Assembly: GCA_049688595.1 (NCBI GenBank)
Contig: JBAVLA010000018.1
Location: 1 to 9,712, forward strand
Reading direction: 5' to 3'
From: Prado023 sp049688595
GTDB taxonomy: Bacteria; Actinomycetota; Actinomycetes; S36-B12; CAIYMF01
Length of the DNA: 9,712 nucleotides
Under the pieces are notes generated by a model that ran no database searches, was not told the DNA's origin, and saw nothing but the letters and a program-made list of their open reading frames with translations. Shown here piece by piece: positions 1-7,240 of the stretch. Each line of letters begins with the position of its first letter. Position 1 is the stretch's first letter. The position numbers and the translations under genes are program-made.

Positions 1-1
1 C

Positions 2-1618
2 CCGTGGGTCGCCAGGACGAGGCACTCGACGCCCGGGGTCGGGCTGATCAGCCCGCCGCCGCACCACGACATCTACTCGATCGAGGACCTGGCCCAACTG
101 ATCCACGACCTGAAGAACGCCAACGACCGCGCCCGCATCCACGTGAAGCTGGTCTCCGAGATCGGGGTCGGCACAGTCGCTGCGGGCGTGGCGAAGGCGC
201 ACGCGGACGTCATCCTGATCTCGGGCCACGACGGCGGCACCGGTGCCTCGCCGTTGACCTCGCTGAAGCACGCCGGCGGGCCGTGGGAGCTGGGGCTGGC
301 CGAGACCCAGCAGACCCTCCTGCTCAACCGGCTGCGGGAACGGGTCGTGCTGCAGACCGACGGCCAGCTCAAGACCGGCCGGGACGTGGTCGTCGCAGCG
401 CTGCTGGGGGCTGAGGAGTTCGGCTTCGCCACCGCGCCGCTGGTGGTCATGGGCTGCGTCATGATGCGGGTCTGCCACCTGGACACCTGCCCCGTCGGCG
501 TGGCCACGCAGAACCCGCAGCTGCGGGCCCGGTTCTCGGGCCGGCCCGAGTTCGTCGTGAACTTCTTCGAGTTCATCGCCGAGGAGGTTCGCGAGCTGCT
601 CGCCCAGCTCGGGTTCCGCAGCCTCGAGGAGGCCATCGGCCATGTCGAGATGCTCGACACCCGCGCTGCGGTGAACCACTGGAAGGTCTCGGGGCTGGAC
701 CTCGCGCCGATCCTCGTGGTTCCCGACGTCGCCGCGGACGCCGCGTTGCACAACACTGTCGTGCAGGACCACGGGCTGGCCAAGGCCCTGGACAACCAGC
801 TCATCGAACTCTGCCGGCCGGCGCTGGAGTCCGGCGAGCCCATCCGCGCGCAGCTGGCGATCCGCAACGTCAACCGGACGGTGGGGACGATGCTCGGCGC
901 TGAGGTGACGAGGCGGTTCGGTGGGGCCGGGCTGCCCGACGGCACCATCGACCTGACGTTCCTGGGGTCGGCCGGGCAGTCGTTCGGCGCCTTCCTCCCG
1001 CAGGGCGTCACGCTGCGGCTGGAGGGCGACGCGAACGACTACGTGGCCAAGGGCCTGTCGGGGGGTCGGGTGGTCGTGCGGCCCGACCGGTCGGCCCCAT
1101 TCGCCGCCGAGGAGCAGATCATCGCGGGCAACGTCATCGGGTACGGCGCCACGTCCGGCCAGGTGTTCCTGCGCGGCCGGGTGGGGGAGCGGTTCGCGGT
1201 GCGGAACTCGGGGGCCACGCTGGTCGTAGAAGGGGTCGGGGACCACGGCTGCGAGTACATGACCGGCGGTCGAGTCGTCGTGCTCGGACCGACGGGTCGC
1301 AACTTCGCGGCTGGGATGTCCGGCGGGACCGCCTACGTCCTGGACCTGGCGCCGCAGCGGATCAACCTGGAGATGGTCGCGCTGGAGCCCCTCGCGGCCG
1401 ACGACGTGGACTGGCTGATCACGGTCCTGCGCCAGCACGCGGAGGAGACCGGGTCGCCGGTCGCCGAGCGGCTGCTCGCTGAGGGTTCCGACGGCCTGGC
1501 CCGGTTCAGCAAGATCATGCCCACCGACTACCGCCGGGTCCTGGACATCCAGGACCTGGCTCGGGCCGATGGTCGCGACCCGATCGAGGCTGTGATGGAG
1601 GAGATCAGCCGTGGCTGA
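2..1618 (+). CDS. gltB: Glutamate synthase (NADPH) large subunit, C-terminal part
   Basis: Partial gene, cut by the window start; the reading frame is open from base 2, and the GTG at 143 is an internal valine, not a start. About 538 residues remain of a family usually near 1500, so the PurF-type glutaminase domain and its catalytic Cys are outside the window. Visible are the end of the FMN-binding (beta/alpha)8 synthase domain (GVGLISPPPHHDIYSIEDL, then ISGHDGGTGASP), the three cysteines of the [3Fe-4S] cluster in MGCVMMRVCHLDTCPVG (codons at 455, 473 and 488), and the glycine-rich beta-helix GXGXG domain from about base 890 onward. The enzyme transfers the amide of glutamine, as ammonia through an internal tunnel, to 2-oxoglutarate to give two glutamates, using electrons delivered by GltD. 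Its stop lies inside gltD, so the two subunits are translationally coupled. Identification is firm. Confidence 0.97.
   Translation, partial: PWVARTRHSTPGVGLISPPPHHDIYSIEDLAQLIHDLKNANDRARIHVKLVSEIGVGTVAAGVAKAHADVILISGHDGGTGASPLTSLKHAGGPWELGLAETQQTLLLNRLRERVVLQTDGQLKTGRDVVVAALLGAEEFGFATAPLVVMGCVMMRVCHLDTCPVGVATQNPQLRARFSGRPEFVVNFFEFIAEEVRELLAQLGFRSLEEAIGHVEMLDTRAAVNHWKVSGLDLAPILVVPDVAADAALHNTVVQDHGLAKALDNQLIELCRPALESGEPIRAQLAIRNVNRTVGTMLGAEVTRRFGGAGLPDGTIDLTFLGSAGQSFGAFLPQGVTLRLEGDANDYVAKGLSGGRVVVRPDRSAPFAAEEQIIAGNVIGYGATSGQVFLRGRVGERFAVRNSGATLVVEGVGDHGCEYMTGGRVVVLGPTGRNFAAGMSGGTAYVLDLAPQRINLEMVALEPLAADDVDWLITVLRQHAEETGSPVAERLLAEGSDGLARFSKIMPTDYRRVLDIQDLARADGRDPIEAVMEEISRG
1597..1603 (+). promoter_or_regulatory. 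Shine-Dalgarno site of gltD inside gltB
   Basis: GGAGGAG lies within the last gltB codons, 7 bases before the GTG at 1611. It supports that GTG as the gltD start and hence the 8-base overlap between the subunit genes. Confidence 0.75.
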
Positions 1619-3065
1619 CCCGAAGGGTTTCCTGACGACCCCGCGTGAACTGCCCGCTCGTCGGCCCGTCGACGTGCGCATCCACGATTGGCAGGAGGTG
1701 TACCAGCCCTTCGCCACCGATCGCCTGGCCAAGCAGGCGGGGCGGTGCATGGACTGCGGCATCCCCTTCTGCCACAGCGGCTGCCCCTTGGGCAACCTGA
1801 TCCCGGAGTGGAACGACCTCGTCTGGCGCGGGGACTGGCGCGAGGCCATCGAGCGCCTCCATGCGACCAACAACTTCCCCGAGTTCACCGGTCGGCTCTG
1901 CCCGGCGCCGTGCGAGACCGCGTGCGTGCTGGGCATCAACGCCGACCCGGTCACGATCAAGCAGGTCGAGGTCTCGATCATCGACCGTGCCTGGGAGTAC
2001 GGATGGGTCCATCCAGCTGCACCCGAGTGGCTGTCCGGCAAGCGAGTCGCGGTCATCGGATCCGGGCCCGCCGGCCTGGCCGCTGCCCAGCAGCTGGCTC
2101 GCGTCGGGCACACGGTCACCGTCTACGAGCGAGCGCCGAAGGCCGGCGGGCTGCTGCGCTACGGCATTCCCGAGTTCAAGATGGAGAAGCGCCACGTCGA
2201 CCGCCGGCTGGCCCAGATGGAGGAGGAGGGGGTCAGGTTCCGCACCGGCGTCGAGGTGGGAGTGGACATCACGGTCCACGAGCTTCGCCGGCGCCACGAC
2301 GTGGCCATCCTGGCGATCGGCGCCACCGCGTGGCGGGAGCTGCCCGTGCCCGGTCGCGACCTGCCCGGTGTGCACCAGGCGATGGAGTACCTGCCGCTGT
2401 CCAACCGGGTGTGTGAGGGCTCGCTGGCCGGGTCGCCGATCGATGCCGCCGGCAAGCACGTGGTGATCATCGGCGGCGGCGACACGGGAGCCGATTGCCT
2501 GGGCACAGCCCACCGGCAGGGTGCCGCGTCGGTCACGCAGCTGGAGATCCTGCCGACCCCGCCGGCCACCCGGCCCGAGAGTGCCCCGTGGCCGACTTAC
2601 CCGATGATCTACCGGGTGTCGTCGGCGCATGAGGAGGGCGGCGAGCGGGTGTTCTCCGTCAGCACCAAGGAGTTCCTCGCCGACGATGCCGGCAACCTGC
2701 GGGCCTTGCGCCTGATCGAGGTGAAGATGGCTGACGGGCGCTTCGTGGAGGTGCCCGGAACGCAGCGGGACATCCCCGCAGACCTCGTCTTCCTGGCCAT
2801 GGGCTTCACCGGCCCGGAGCGCGGGCCGCTGGTCGAGCAGCTGGGCGTCGCCCTCGATGAGCGCGGCAACGTCCAACGGGACGGCGACTACGCATCCTCG
2901 GTCCCGGGAGTCTTCGTGGCCGGCGACGCCGGTCGCGGCCAGTCCCTGATCGTGTGGGCGATCGCCGAGGGCCGGGCCGCAGCCGCCGCGGTGGACAAGC
3001 ACCTGATGGGAACGACCAACCTGCCAGTCCCCATCCCGCCCACCGCCCGCCAGCTGCTCGTGTAG
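1611..3065 (+). CDS. gltD: Glutamate synthase (NADPH) small subunit
   Basis: 484 residues, normal for the family. GltD oxidises NADPH and passes electrons through FAD and iron-sulfur clusters to the FMN and 3Fe-4S cluster of GltB. The N-terminal domain carries the cysteines for two [4Fe-4S] clusters: C46, C49, C54 and C58 in CMDCGIPFCHSGC, then C97, C101 and C105 in LCPAPCETAC. A Rossmann GSGPAG motif at residues 150-155 binds FAD. A second dinucleotide motif, GGGDTGADCLG, at 288-298 binds NADPH. FVAGDAGRGQSLIVWAI near residues 435-450 is the C-terminal FAD contact. The GTG start is set by GGAGGAG 7 bases upstream and overlaps the gltB end by 8 bases, which helps balanced subunit synthesis. 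No clear terminator follows; the next gene starts 159 bases downstream. No key residue is missing. Confidence 0.97.
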   Translation: MADPKGFLTTPRELPARRPVDVRIHDWQEVYQPFATDRLAKQAGRCMDCGIPFCHSGCPLGNLIPEWNDLVWRGDWREAIERLHATNNFPEFTGRLCPAPCETACVLGINADPVTIKQVEVSIIDRAWEYGWVHPAAPEWLSGKRVAVIGSGPAGLAAAQQLARVGHTVTVYERAPKAGGLLRYGIPEFKMEKRHVDRRLAQMEEEGVRFRTGVEVGVDITVHELRRRHDVAILAIGATAWRELPVPGRDLPGVHQAMEYLPLSNRVCEGSLAGSPIDAAGKHVVIIGGGDTGADCLGTAHRQGAASVTQLEILPTPPATRPESAPWPTYPMIYRVSSAHEEGGERVFSVSTKEFLADDAGNLRALRLIEVKMADGRFVEVPGTQRDIPADLVFLAMGFTGPERGPLVEQLGVALDERGNVQRDGDYASSVPGVFVAGDAGRGQSLIVWAIAEGRAAAAAVDKHLMGTTNLPVPIPPTARQLLV

Positions 3066-3114
3066 CGGTCCGACGCACGACCCACCGGCTGCATCCGTTG
3101 CGGCGGCGGGCCGG

Positions 3115-3120
3115 TAGCGT
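3115..3120 (+). promoter_or_regulatory. Possible -10 box for the TPR-AAA operon
   Basis: TAGCGT fits the actinobacterial TANNNT -10 pattern in the gap after gltD. No good -35 is visible at 16-19 bases. If used, transcription would start near 3127, giving either a leader of about 98 bases or a leaderless short reading frame beginning with GTG at 3127. The rest of the 3066-3224 gap holds only GC-rich sequence, including a GGCGCGCC palindrome at 3129-3136. Confidence 0.3.
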
Positions 3121-3210
3121 TGGCGCGTGGCGCGCCCCGCGTGCTGGGTTGCTGTGGTTCCCCGCGCCCGACGATGCGCTGGGGTGACGGCGCGCGCTCG
3201 GCCTTGCGGT

Positions 3211-3218
3211 GGAAGGAG
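3211..3218 (+). promoter_or_regulatory. Shine-Dalgarno site deciding the AAA ATPase start
   Basis: GGAAGGAG ends 6 bases before the GTG at 3225, the best-spaced of several in-frame candidates. TTG 3222 is too close, while GTG 3231 and ATG 3237 are 12 and 18 bases away. Confidence 0.65.
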
Positions 3219-3224
3219 CCCTTG

Positions 3225-4484
3225 GTGGACGTGTCCATGCTGATCGAGAGCCTCGGGCGAGCTGTTGAGCGTGAGCAGGGCGACCCCGTGCTGCGCCTGC
3301 ACCTGGCCCAGGTGCTGGTGTCGGCCGGGCGCGGGGCCGAGGCGGTGGCCCACCTGGGCGTGCTGCTGGCGGCCGATCCGGGGAATGCCGAGTACCAGCA
3401 GTCGATGCGCGCGGCAATGGGCGAGGCGGGTGCTGGGGTCGCAGGTGCCCCAGCCGCACCAGCCGACGTGACGCCAGCCCGGGGCGCACCGGCCGAGCTG
3501 GCGGCAGGCGGCGGCGCGCCTGCCGACGGGCCCGCCCCAGGTCCTGGCGGCTTCGACTGGGGTGCGGCTGAGGCTGACCTCGTCGGGGGCCTGACCCACG
3601 AGCCCGTGGAGACCCGCCTGCACCTGGCGGACGTGGGCGGCCTGCAGGCGGTCAAGGAGCGCATCGAGTCGGCCTTCCTCACCCCCCTGCGCAACCCCGA
3701 GCTGCGAGCTCGGTACGGCAAGTCCCTTCGCGGGGGCCTGCTGCTGTATGGGCCGCCGGGATGCGGAAAGACGTACCTGGCCAGGGCGGTGGCCGGGGAG
3801 CTGGGGGCCCGGTTCATCACCACGTCCCTTGCCGACGTGCTCAGCAAGTGGGTCGGCGGGAGCGAGGCCAACGTCGCCGAGCTGTTCCGGTACGCGCGCA
3901 GCCAGGCTCCGTGCGTGCTGTTCTTCGACGAGGTCGATGCTCTCGGCCGCTCCCGAGCAGGCCTTGGCCGCGCCGGCTCGGCGCTGCGTGGGGTGGTCAA
4001 CCAGATCCTGTCCGAGCTTGACGGGATCGGCAGCGACAACGAGGGGCTGTTCGTGCTGGGGGCCACCAACGCACCCTGGGACATCGACGCAGCACTGCGG
4101 CGGCCAGGCCGGTTCGACCGGTCAGCGTTCGTCGAACCTCCCGACCACGCGGCCCGTGAGCAGATCCTGCGGACCCACTTGGCCGGCCTGCCCGTGGACC
4201 CGGGTCTCGACCTGGCCGAGCTGACGCGCCGGACGCCGCGGTTCAGCGGAGCCGACTTGGCCCACGCCTGCCAGGCCGCTGCCGAGCTGGCTCTCGTCGA
4301 CGCCGCGCGGACTGGCTCCGCTGACCGCCTCATCACGCAGGGCGACCTCCTGGCTGCGATCGGCGGGATCACCCCCTCCACCGGCCGGTGGTTCGAGTCC
4401 GCCCGCAACGTCGTGCTGTTCGCCGACGCGGTGGGCGAGTACGCGCCCCTGGCCGACTACATGCGGGCCAACAAGCTGCTGTGA
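3225..4484 (+). CDS. TPR-AAA+ ATPase, SpoVK/Vps4-like, unknown function
   Basis: About 419 residues from GTG 3225. Residues 1-64 look like one to two TPR helical hairpins (LAQVLVSAGRGAEAVAHLGV then LLAADPGNAEY). Residues 65-110 are a low-complexity Ala/Pro/Gly linker. The AAA+ module follows: DVGGL at 136-140, Walker A GPPGCGKT at 176-183 with K182, pore-loop motif KWVGG from K208, Walker B CVLFFDEVD with D235 and E236, sensor-1 N282 in GATN, and arginine fingers in RRPGRFDR (R292, R293, R296, R299). SGADLAHACQAAAELAL forms the helical lid. The C-terminal tail GRWFESARNVVLFADAVGEY has a W..SARN pattern I cannot assign with confidence. Known of the family: classical-clade AAA rings with this pore loop pull protein substrates through the centre. 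Its stop overlaps the start of the TPR membrane gene (GTGA), so the two products probably act together. Substrate and role are unknown. ATPase identity is firm; the exact start is less so. Confidence 0.9.
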   Translation: MDVSMLIESLGRAVEREQGDPVLRLHLAQVLVSAGRGAEAVAHLGVLLAADPGNAEYQQSMRAAMGEAGAGVAGAPAAPADVTPARGAPAELAAGGGAPADGPAPGPGGFDWGAAEADLVGGLTHEPVETRLHLADVGGLQAVKERIESAFLTPLRNPELRARYGKSLRGGLLLYGPPGCGKTYLARAVAGELGARFITTSLADVLSKWVGGSEANVAELFRYARSQAPCVLFFDEVDALGRSRAGLGRAGSALRGVVNQILSELDGIGSDNEGLFVLGATNAPWDIDAALRRPGRFDRSAFVEPPDHAAREQILRTHLAGLPVDPGLDLAELTRRTPRFSGADLAHACQAAAELALVDAARTGSADRLITQGDLLAAIGGITPSTGRWFESARNVVLFADAVGEYAPLADYMRANKLL

Positions 4485-5566
4485 GCGACGAGGACCCTCA
4501 CGCCCACCCTGAGGCCCTGGTAGCGGCCGAGCGCTGGGACGCCGCTCTCGACGCGGTATCCGCTGCCCTCGCCCGGAACCCGGAGGATCCGCAGCTGCTC
4601 GGCCTCCTCGTCCGCACGCTTCGTGCGCTGGGCCGCCGGCAGGACGCGCTGGATGCCTCGCAGCGGATGCTCACCGTCGCACAGGATCCCTACGCCTTCC
4701 GGCTGGCCACCCTGGTGCTCCTGGACGTTGGCTGGGTCGACGAGGCCATCGGCCTGGCCGCCAGGGCAGTCCAGCTCGACCCCCTGAACGCGGCCAACCA
4801 TCTGGCCCTGGCCCGGGCCTGGGCCCAGTCGCCTCGTCCGGAGGCGGTCGCCAGGCAGCTCGCGGCCGCCCGCGAGGCCGTTGCGCTGTCCCCGAACAGC
4901 GCAGACGCCCACGTGCAGATCGGTGCTGCGCTGGCTGCCGACGGGGACTTGCGCGCCGCCCGGGCCGCGTACCTGCAGGCGCTCCAGATCGAGCCGGCGC
5001 ACGCCGCCGCGCTGAACAACCTCGCGGTCCTGGACCTCTGGTCGGGCTCCGCGGAGGGGGCCGCCAGGAACCTGGCCGCGGCCCTGTCCGCGGACCCGCA
5101 GGGGGCCACTGCCCGGCGCAACCTGGATGCCCTGGCGATCCGGGTCGTCAGTCGCGCCGGTTGGTGGGCCCTGCTTGCGCCGATCCCGGCGATCCTGGCT
5201 GCTGCGGCCGGCCAGGCGCTGGCTGCCCGGGCGCTGGCCGCCCTGGCCGTGGCGGGCCTCCCGCTCGCGGTCGCTCGGTGGTGGCGCAGGCTCACTGCGG
5301 GCCAGCGGACCTACCTGCATACGCTGCACCGACGGGTGCGTCGGCGCCGGTGGGTGTGGCCTGCGGGCGCGATGGCGGTCGGCCTGTCAGGGCTTGTCGG
5401 CGCGGCGGTGGCCGACGCCGGCCACGGGCCGAGCGTGGCTGCTGCGTACGGCGTCGTAGCCGCAGTGGTCGCTTCCGCCAGGGGGTTCGCAGTGTCCTTC
5501 CGCCGTGGCTGGGGTCGCGACGCGATCGGTCGGCTGGACCGGCTGCGCCGGGTCCTCGGCGACTGA
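4481..5566 (+). CDS. TPR protein with C-terminal membrane segments, unknown function
   Basis: 361 residues from GTG 4481, whose GTGA overlaps the ATPase stop. No Shine-Dalgarno is evident, so translation likely depends on coupling. An in-frame GTG at 4388 would overlap the ATPase end far more and add an Arg-rich shadow sequence, so I reject it. Residues 8-220 read as about six TPR units with typical spacing, for example LGLLVRTLRALGRRQDALDA, AIGLAARAVQLDPLNAANHL and AYLQALQIEPAHAAALNNLA. From about residue 227 the protein becomes hydrophobic: a segment at 227-247, another near 250-266, a basic stretch ending RRRRW near 287-291, then segments near 291-314 and 318-340. The Arg-rich tail ends RLDRLRRVLGD. 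The TPR part probably faces the cytoplasm, where it could hold the ATPase or its substrate at the membrane. That role is inference; the family function is not known to me. Confidence 0.87.
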   Translation: MSDEDPHAHPEALVAAERWDAALDAVSAALARNPEDPQLLGLLVRTLRALGRRQDALDASQRMLTVAQDPYAFRLATLVLLDVGWVDEAIGLAARAVQLDPLNAANHLALARAWAQSPRPEAVARQLAAAREAVALSPNSADAHVQIGAALAADGDLRAARAAYLQALQIEPAHAAALNNLAVLDLWSGSAEGAARNLAAALSADPQGATARRNLDALAIRVVSRAGWWALLAPIPAILAAAAGQALAARALAALAVAGLPLAVARWWRRLTAGQRTYLHTLHRRVRRRRWVWPAGAMAVGLSGLVGAAVADAGHGPSVAAAYGVVAAVVASARGFAVSFRRGWGRDAIGRLDRLRRVLGD

Positions 5567-5584
5567 CCGGTCACTCAGGCCTGA
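5564..5584 (+). repeat. Two abutting perfect 10-base palindromes
   Basis: TGACCGGTCA (5564-5573) and TCAGGCCTGA (5575-5584) are each perfect palindromes, separated by a single C. The first contains the stop codon of the TPR gene. They lie about 90-110 bases upstream of the predicted pyk start and could be operator half-sites; no binding protein can be named. Confidence 0.6.
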
Positions 5585-5587
5585 TTC

Positions 5588-5615
5588 CGGGTCCTCGCGC
5601 GCCGCGTGGGACCCG
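5588..5615 (+). terminator. GC hairpin after the TPR gene, possible terminator
   Basis: CGGGTCC (5588-5594) pairs with GGACCCG (5609-5615), and CGC/GCG pairing inside extends the stem after a small internal loop. No T-run follows, so this is not a canonical intrinsic terminator. Its position between a finished operon and the pyk promoter is the main support. Confidence 0.35.
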
Positions 5616-5671
5616 CGAACATCGCGCCCAGACCGGGAGTCTCCAGCGCGCGGCGGGCCGGATCCCGTCGC

Positions 5672-5677
5672 TATTCT
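5672..5677 (+). promoter_or_regulatory. -10 box of pyk (leaderless promoter)
   Basis: TATTCT fits TANNNT and ends 7 bases before the pyk ATG at 5685. That spacing places transcription start at or next to the A of the ATG. No recognisable -35 is seen, which is common in actinobacteria. No Shine-Dalgarno precedes the ATG, in agreement with a leaderless message. Confidence 0.6.
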
Positions 5678-5684
5678 GGCCGGC

Positions 5685-7127
5685 ATGCGTAGAGCGAAGA
5701 TCGTCTGCACCCTCGGCCCAGCCACCTCCAGCTACGAGCAGATCAAGCAACTCATGCAGGCGGGCATGAACGTCGCCCGCCTGAACATGTCCCACGGCGA
5801 CCACGCCGTGCACGCCGAGTCCTATGCGAACGTCCGCCGGGCCGCACGTGAGCTCGGCGTCGGTGTCGGCGTCGTGGCCGACCTGCAGGGCCCGAAGATC
5901 CGGCTCGGCCGGTTCGCGGAGGGCCCGGAGATGCTCGTCGAGGGGGCCGAGTTCACGATCACGACCGAGGACATCCTCGGCGACGTCAAGCAGTGCTCCA
6001 CGACGCACAAGGGACTCCCCGGCGACTGCCGGCCGGGGGACACGGTCCTCGTCGACGACGGCAAGGTGAAGCTGGAGGTCGTCTCGGTGGACGATCCTCG
6101 GGTCGTCACCAGGGTCATCGAGGGCGGCCCGGTCAGCAACAACAAGGGCATCAACCTCCCCGGCGTCGCGGTCAACGTCCCAGCGCTGTCGGACAAGGAC
6201 AAGGACGACCTGCGCTGGGGCATGCGCATGGGCGTCGACATGTTCTTCCTGTCGTTCGTCCGGAGCGCGGACGACGTCAAGGACGTACACGCGATCATGG
6301 ACGAGATGGGCAGGCGGGTACCCGTGCTGGCCAAGATCGAGAAGCCGCAGGCGGTGGAGAACCTGGCGGAGATCGTGGAGGCCTTCGACGGGATCATGGT
6401 GGCCCGCGGCGACCTCGGCGTCGAGCTTCCGTTGGAAGAGGTCCCGATCGTGCAGAAGGCTGCCGTGCAGAGGTGCCGCGAGGCAGCCAAGCCGGTCATC
6501 GTCGCCACGCAGATGCTCGAGTCGATGATGGAGAACTCGCGGCCCACCCGTGCCGAGGCCTCCGACGTGGCCAACGCGATCCTGGACGGCGCCGACGCGG
6601 TAATGCTCTCCGGTGAGACCAGTGTCGGGAAGCACCCCAACCTGGTCGTCCGGACCATGGCGCGGATCGTCGACTACACCGAGGAGAAGGGGCTGGAGAG
6701 GCTCCCGTCGCTGCCCAAGAAGAAGAAGCCCCAGGTCGGCGAGGCCGTGACGAAGGCTGGCGTGGACGTGGCCAACGCCTTGGGCGCCAGCTACTTGACA
6801 GCGTTCTCCGAGTCGGGCACGACTGCGCGGATCATGTCGGCCTCCCGGCCCCGCATCCCGATGATGGTCTTCACGCCCTCGGCCTCCGTTCGCCAACAGC
6901 TGGCCCTGGTCTGGGGTCTCGAGTGCTTCCTGGTTCCCCCGGCGACACACACCGACCAGATGGTCGAGCAGATCGATTCCGAGCTCCTCGCCAGCAGCAA
7001 GGCGAAGCCGGGGCAACTGTGCGTGCTCATCGCCGGCGTCCCGCCGGGCATGCCCGGGACGACGAACAGCCTGCGGGTGCACACCATCGGGGCTGGCTCG
7101 GTGGAGCGCCAGCTGCAGAGCACGTGA
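5685..7127 (+). CDS. pyk: Pyruvate kinase
   Basis: 480 residues, typical for bacterial pyruvate kinase. It makes ATP and pyruvate from phosphoenolpyruvate and ADP as the last step of glycolysis. The start MRRAKIVCTLGPATSS is the standard N-terminus; the frame stays open further upstream but that part has no family resemblance. Visible are the substrate site RLNMSHG, the signature VLAKIEKPQAVENL with catalytic K217 and metal ligand E219, MVARGDLGVELP with metal ligand D243, and ATQMLESM with T275. The C-terminal domain ends with GVPPGMPGTTNSLRVH, the usual effector-domain segment. Residues L67, Q68, K71 and L74 in DLQGPKIRLG are the set linked to K+-independent enzymes, with Lys in place of the Glu117 of the muscle enzyme. 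No ribosome-binding site is present and a -10 box sits 7 bases upstream, so the mRNA is probably leaderless. It is a single-gene unit between the TPR gene and bldD. Confidence 0.97.
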   Translation: MRRAKIVCTLGPATSSYEQIKQLMQAGMNVARLNMSHGDHAVHAESYANVRRAARELGVGVGVVADLQGPKIRLGRFAEGPEMLVEGAEFTITTEDILGDVKQCSTTHKGLPGDCRPGDTVLVDDGKVKLEVVSVDDPRVVTRVIEGGPVSNNKGINLPGVAVNVPALSDKDKDDLRWGMRMGVDMFFLSFVRSADDVKDVHAIMDEMGRRVPVLAKIEKPQAVENLAEIVEAFDGIMVARGDLGVELPLEEVPIVQKAAVQRCREAAKPVIVATQMLESMMENSRPTRAEASDVANAILDGADAVMLSGETSVGKHPNLVVRTMARIVDYTEEKGLERLPSLPKKKKPQVGEAVTKAGVDVANALGASYLTAFSESGTTARIMSASRPRIPMMVFTPSASVRQQLALVWGLECFLVPPATHTDQMVEQIDSELLASSKAKPGQLCVLIAGVPPGMPGTTNSLRVHTIGAGSVERQLQST

Positions 7128-7145
7128 GCCTGCCGGGTCGCAGGT
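7128..7145 (+). terminator. Small hairpin after pyk, weak terminator candidate
   Basis: GCCTGC (7128-7133) and GCAGGT (7140-7145) form a six-pair stem, including one G-T wobble, with a six-base loop directly after the pyk stop. No T-tract follows, so termination here is a weak guess. Confidence 0.2.
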
Positions 7146-7240
7146 CCGGGCTGGGGCATGAGCCTGCGTCGCTGCTGCGTCGCGTGACCTGACGGCCCTG
7201 CGATTCGGTCGAATGCGTGGCCTGTCGCACTCGCGCCGGC

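Noticed and set aside
3084..3115. ACCGGC/GCCGGT inverted repeat after gltD as a terminator
   Set aside because: Six pairs with a 20-base loop and no T-run; too weak to call.
3120..3224. Longer N-terminus of the TPR-AAA protein from TTG 3120
   Set aside because: The extra residues show no domain, no Shine-Dalgarno precedes TTG 3120, and a strong GGAAGGAG lies 6 bases before GTG 3225.
1605..3623. 672-codon open frame on the - strand opposite gltD and the ATPase start
   Set aside because: Shadow of gltD; low-complexity translation with no motif. The same applies to the - strand frames at 73-1011 and 2888-4408.
4388..4480. Longer N-terminus of the TPR membrane protein from GTG 4388
   Set aside because: It would overlap nearly 100 bases of the conserved ATPase end and is Arg-rich, typical of an out-of-frame reading; the GTGA overlap at 4481 is the usual arrangement.
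5505..5684. Longer pyk start from GTG 5505
   Set aside because: It would run back into the TPR gene and across the palindromes and hairpin; family similarity begins exactly at ATG 5685.
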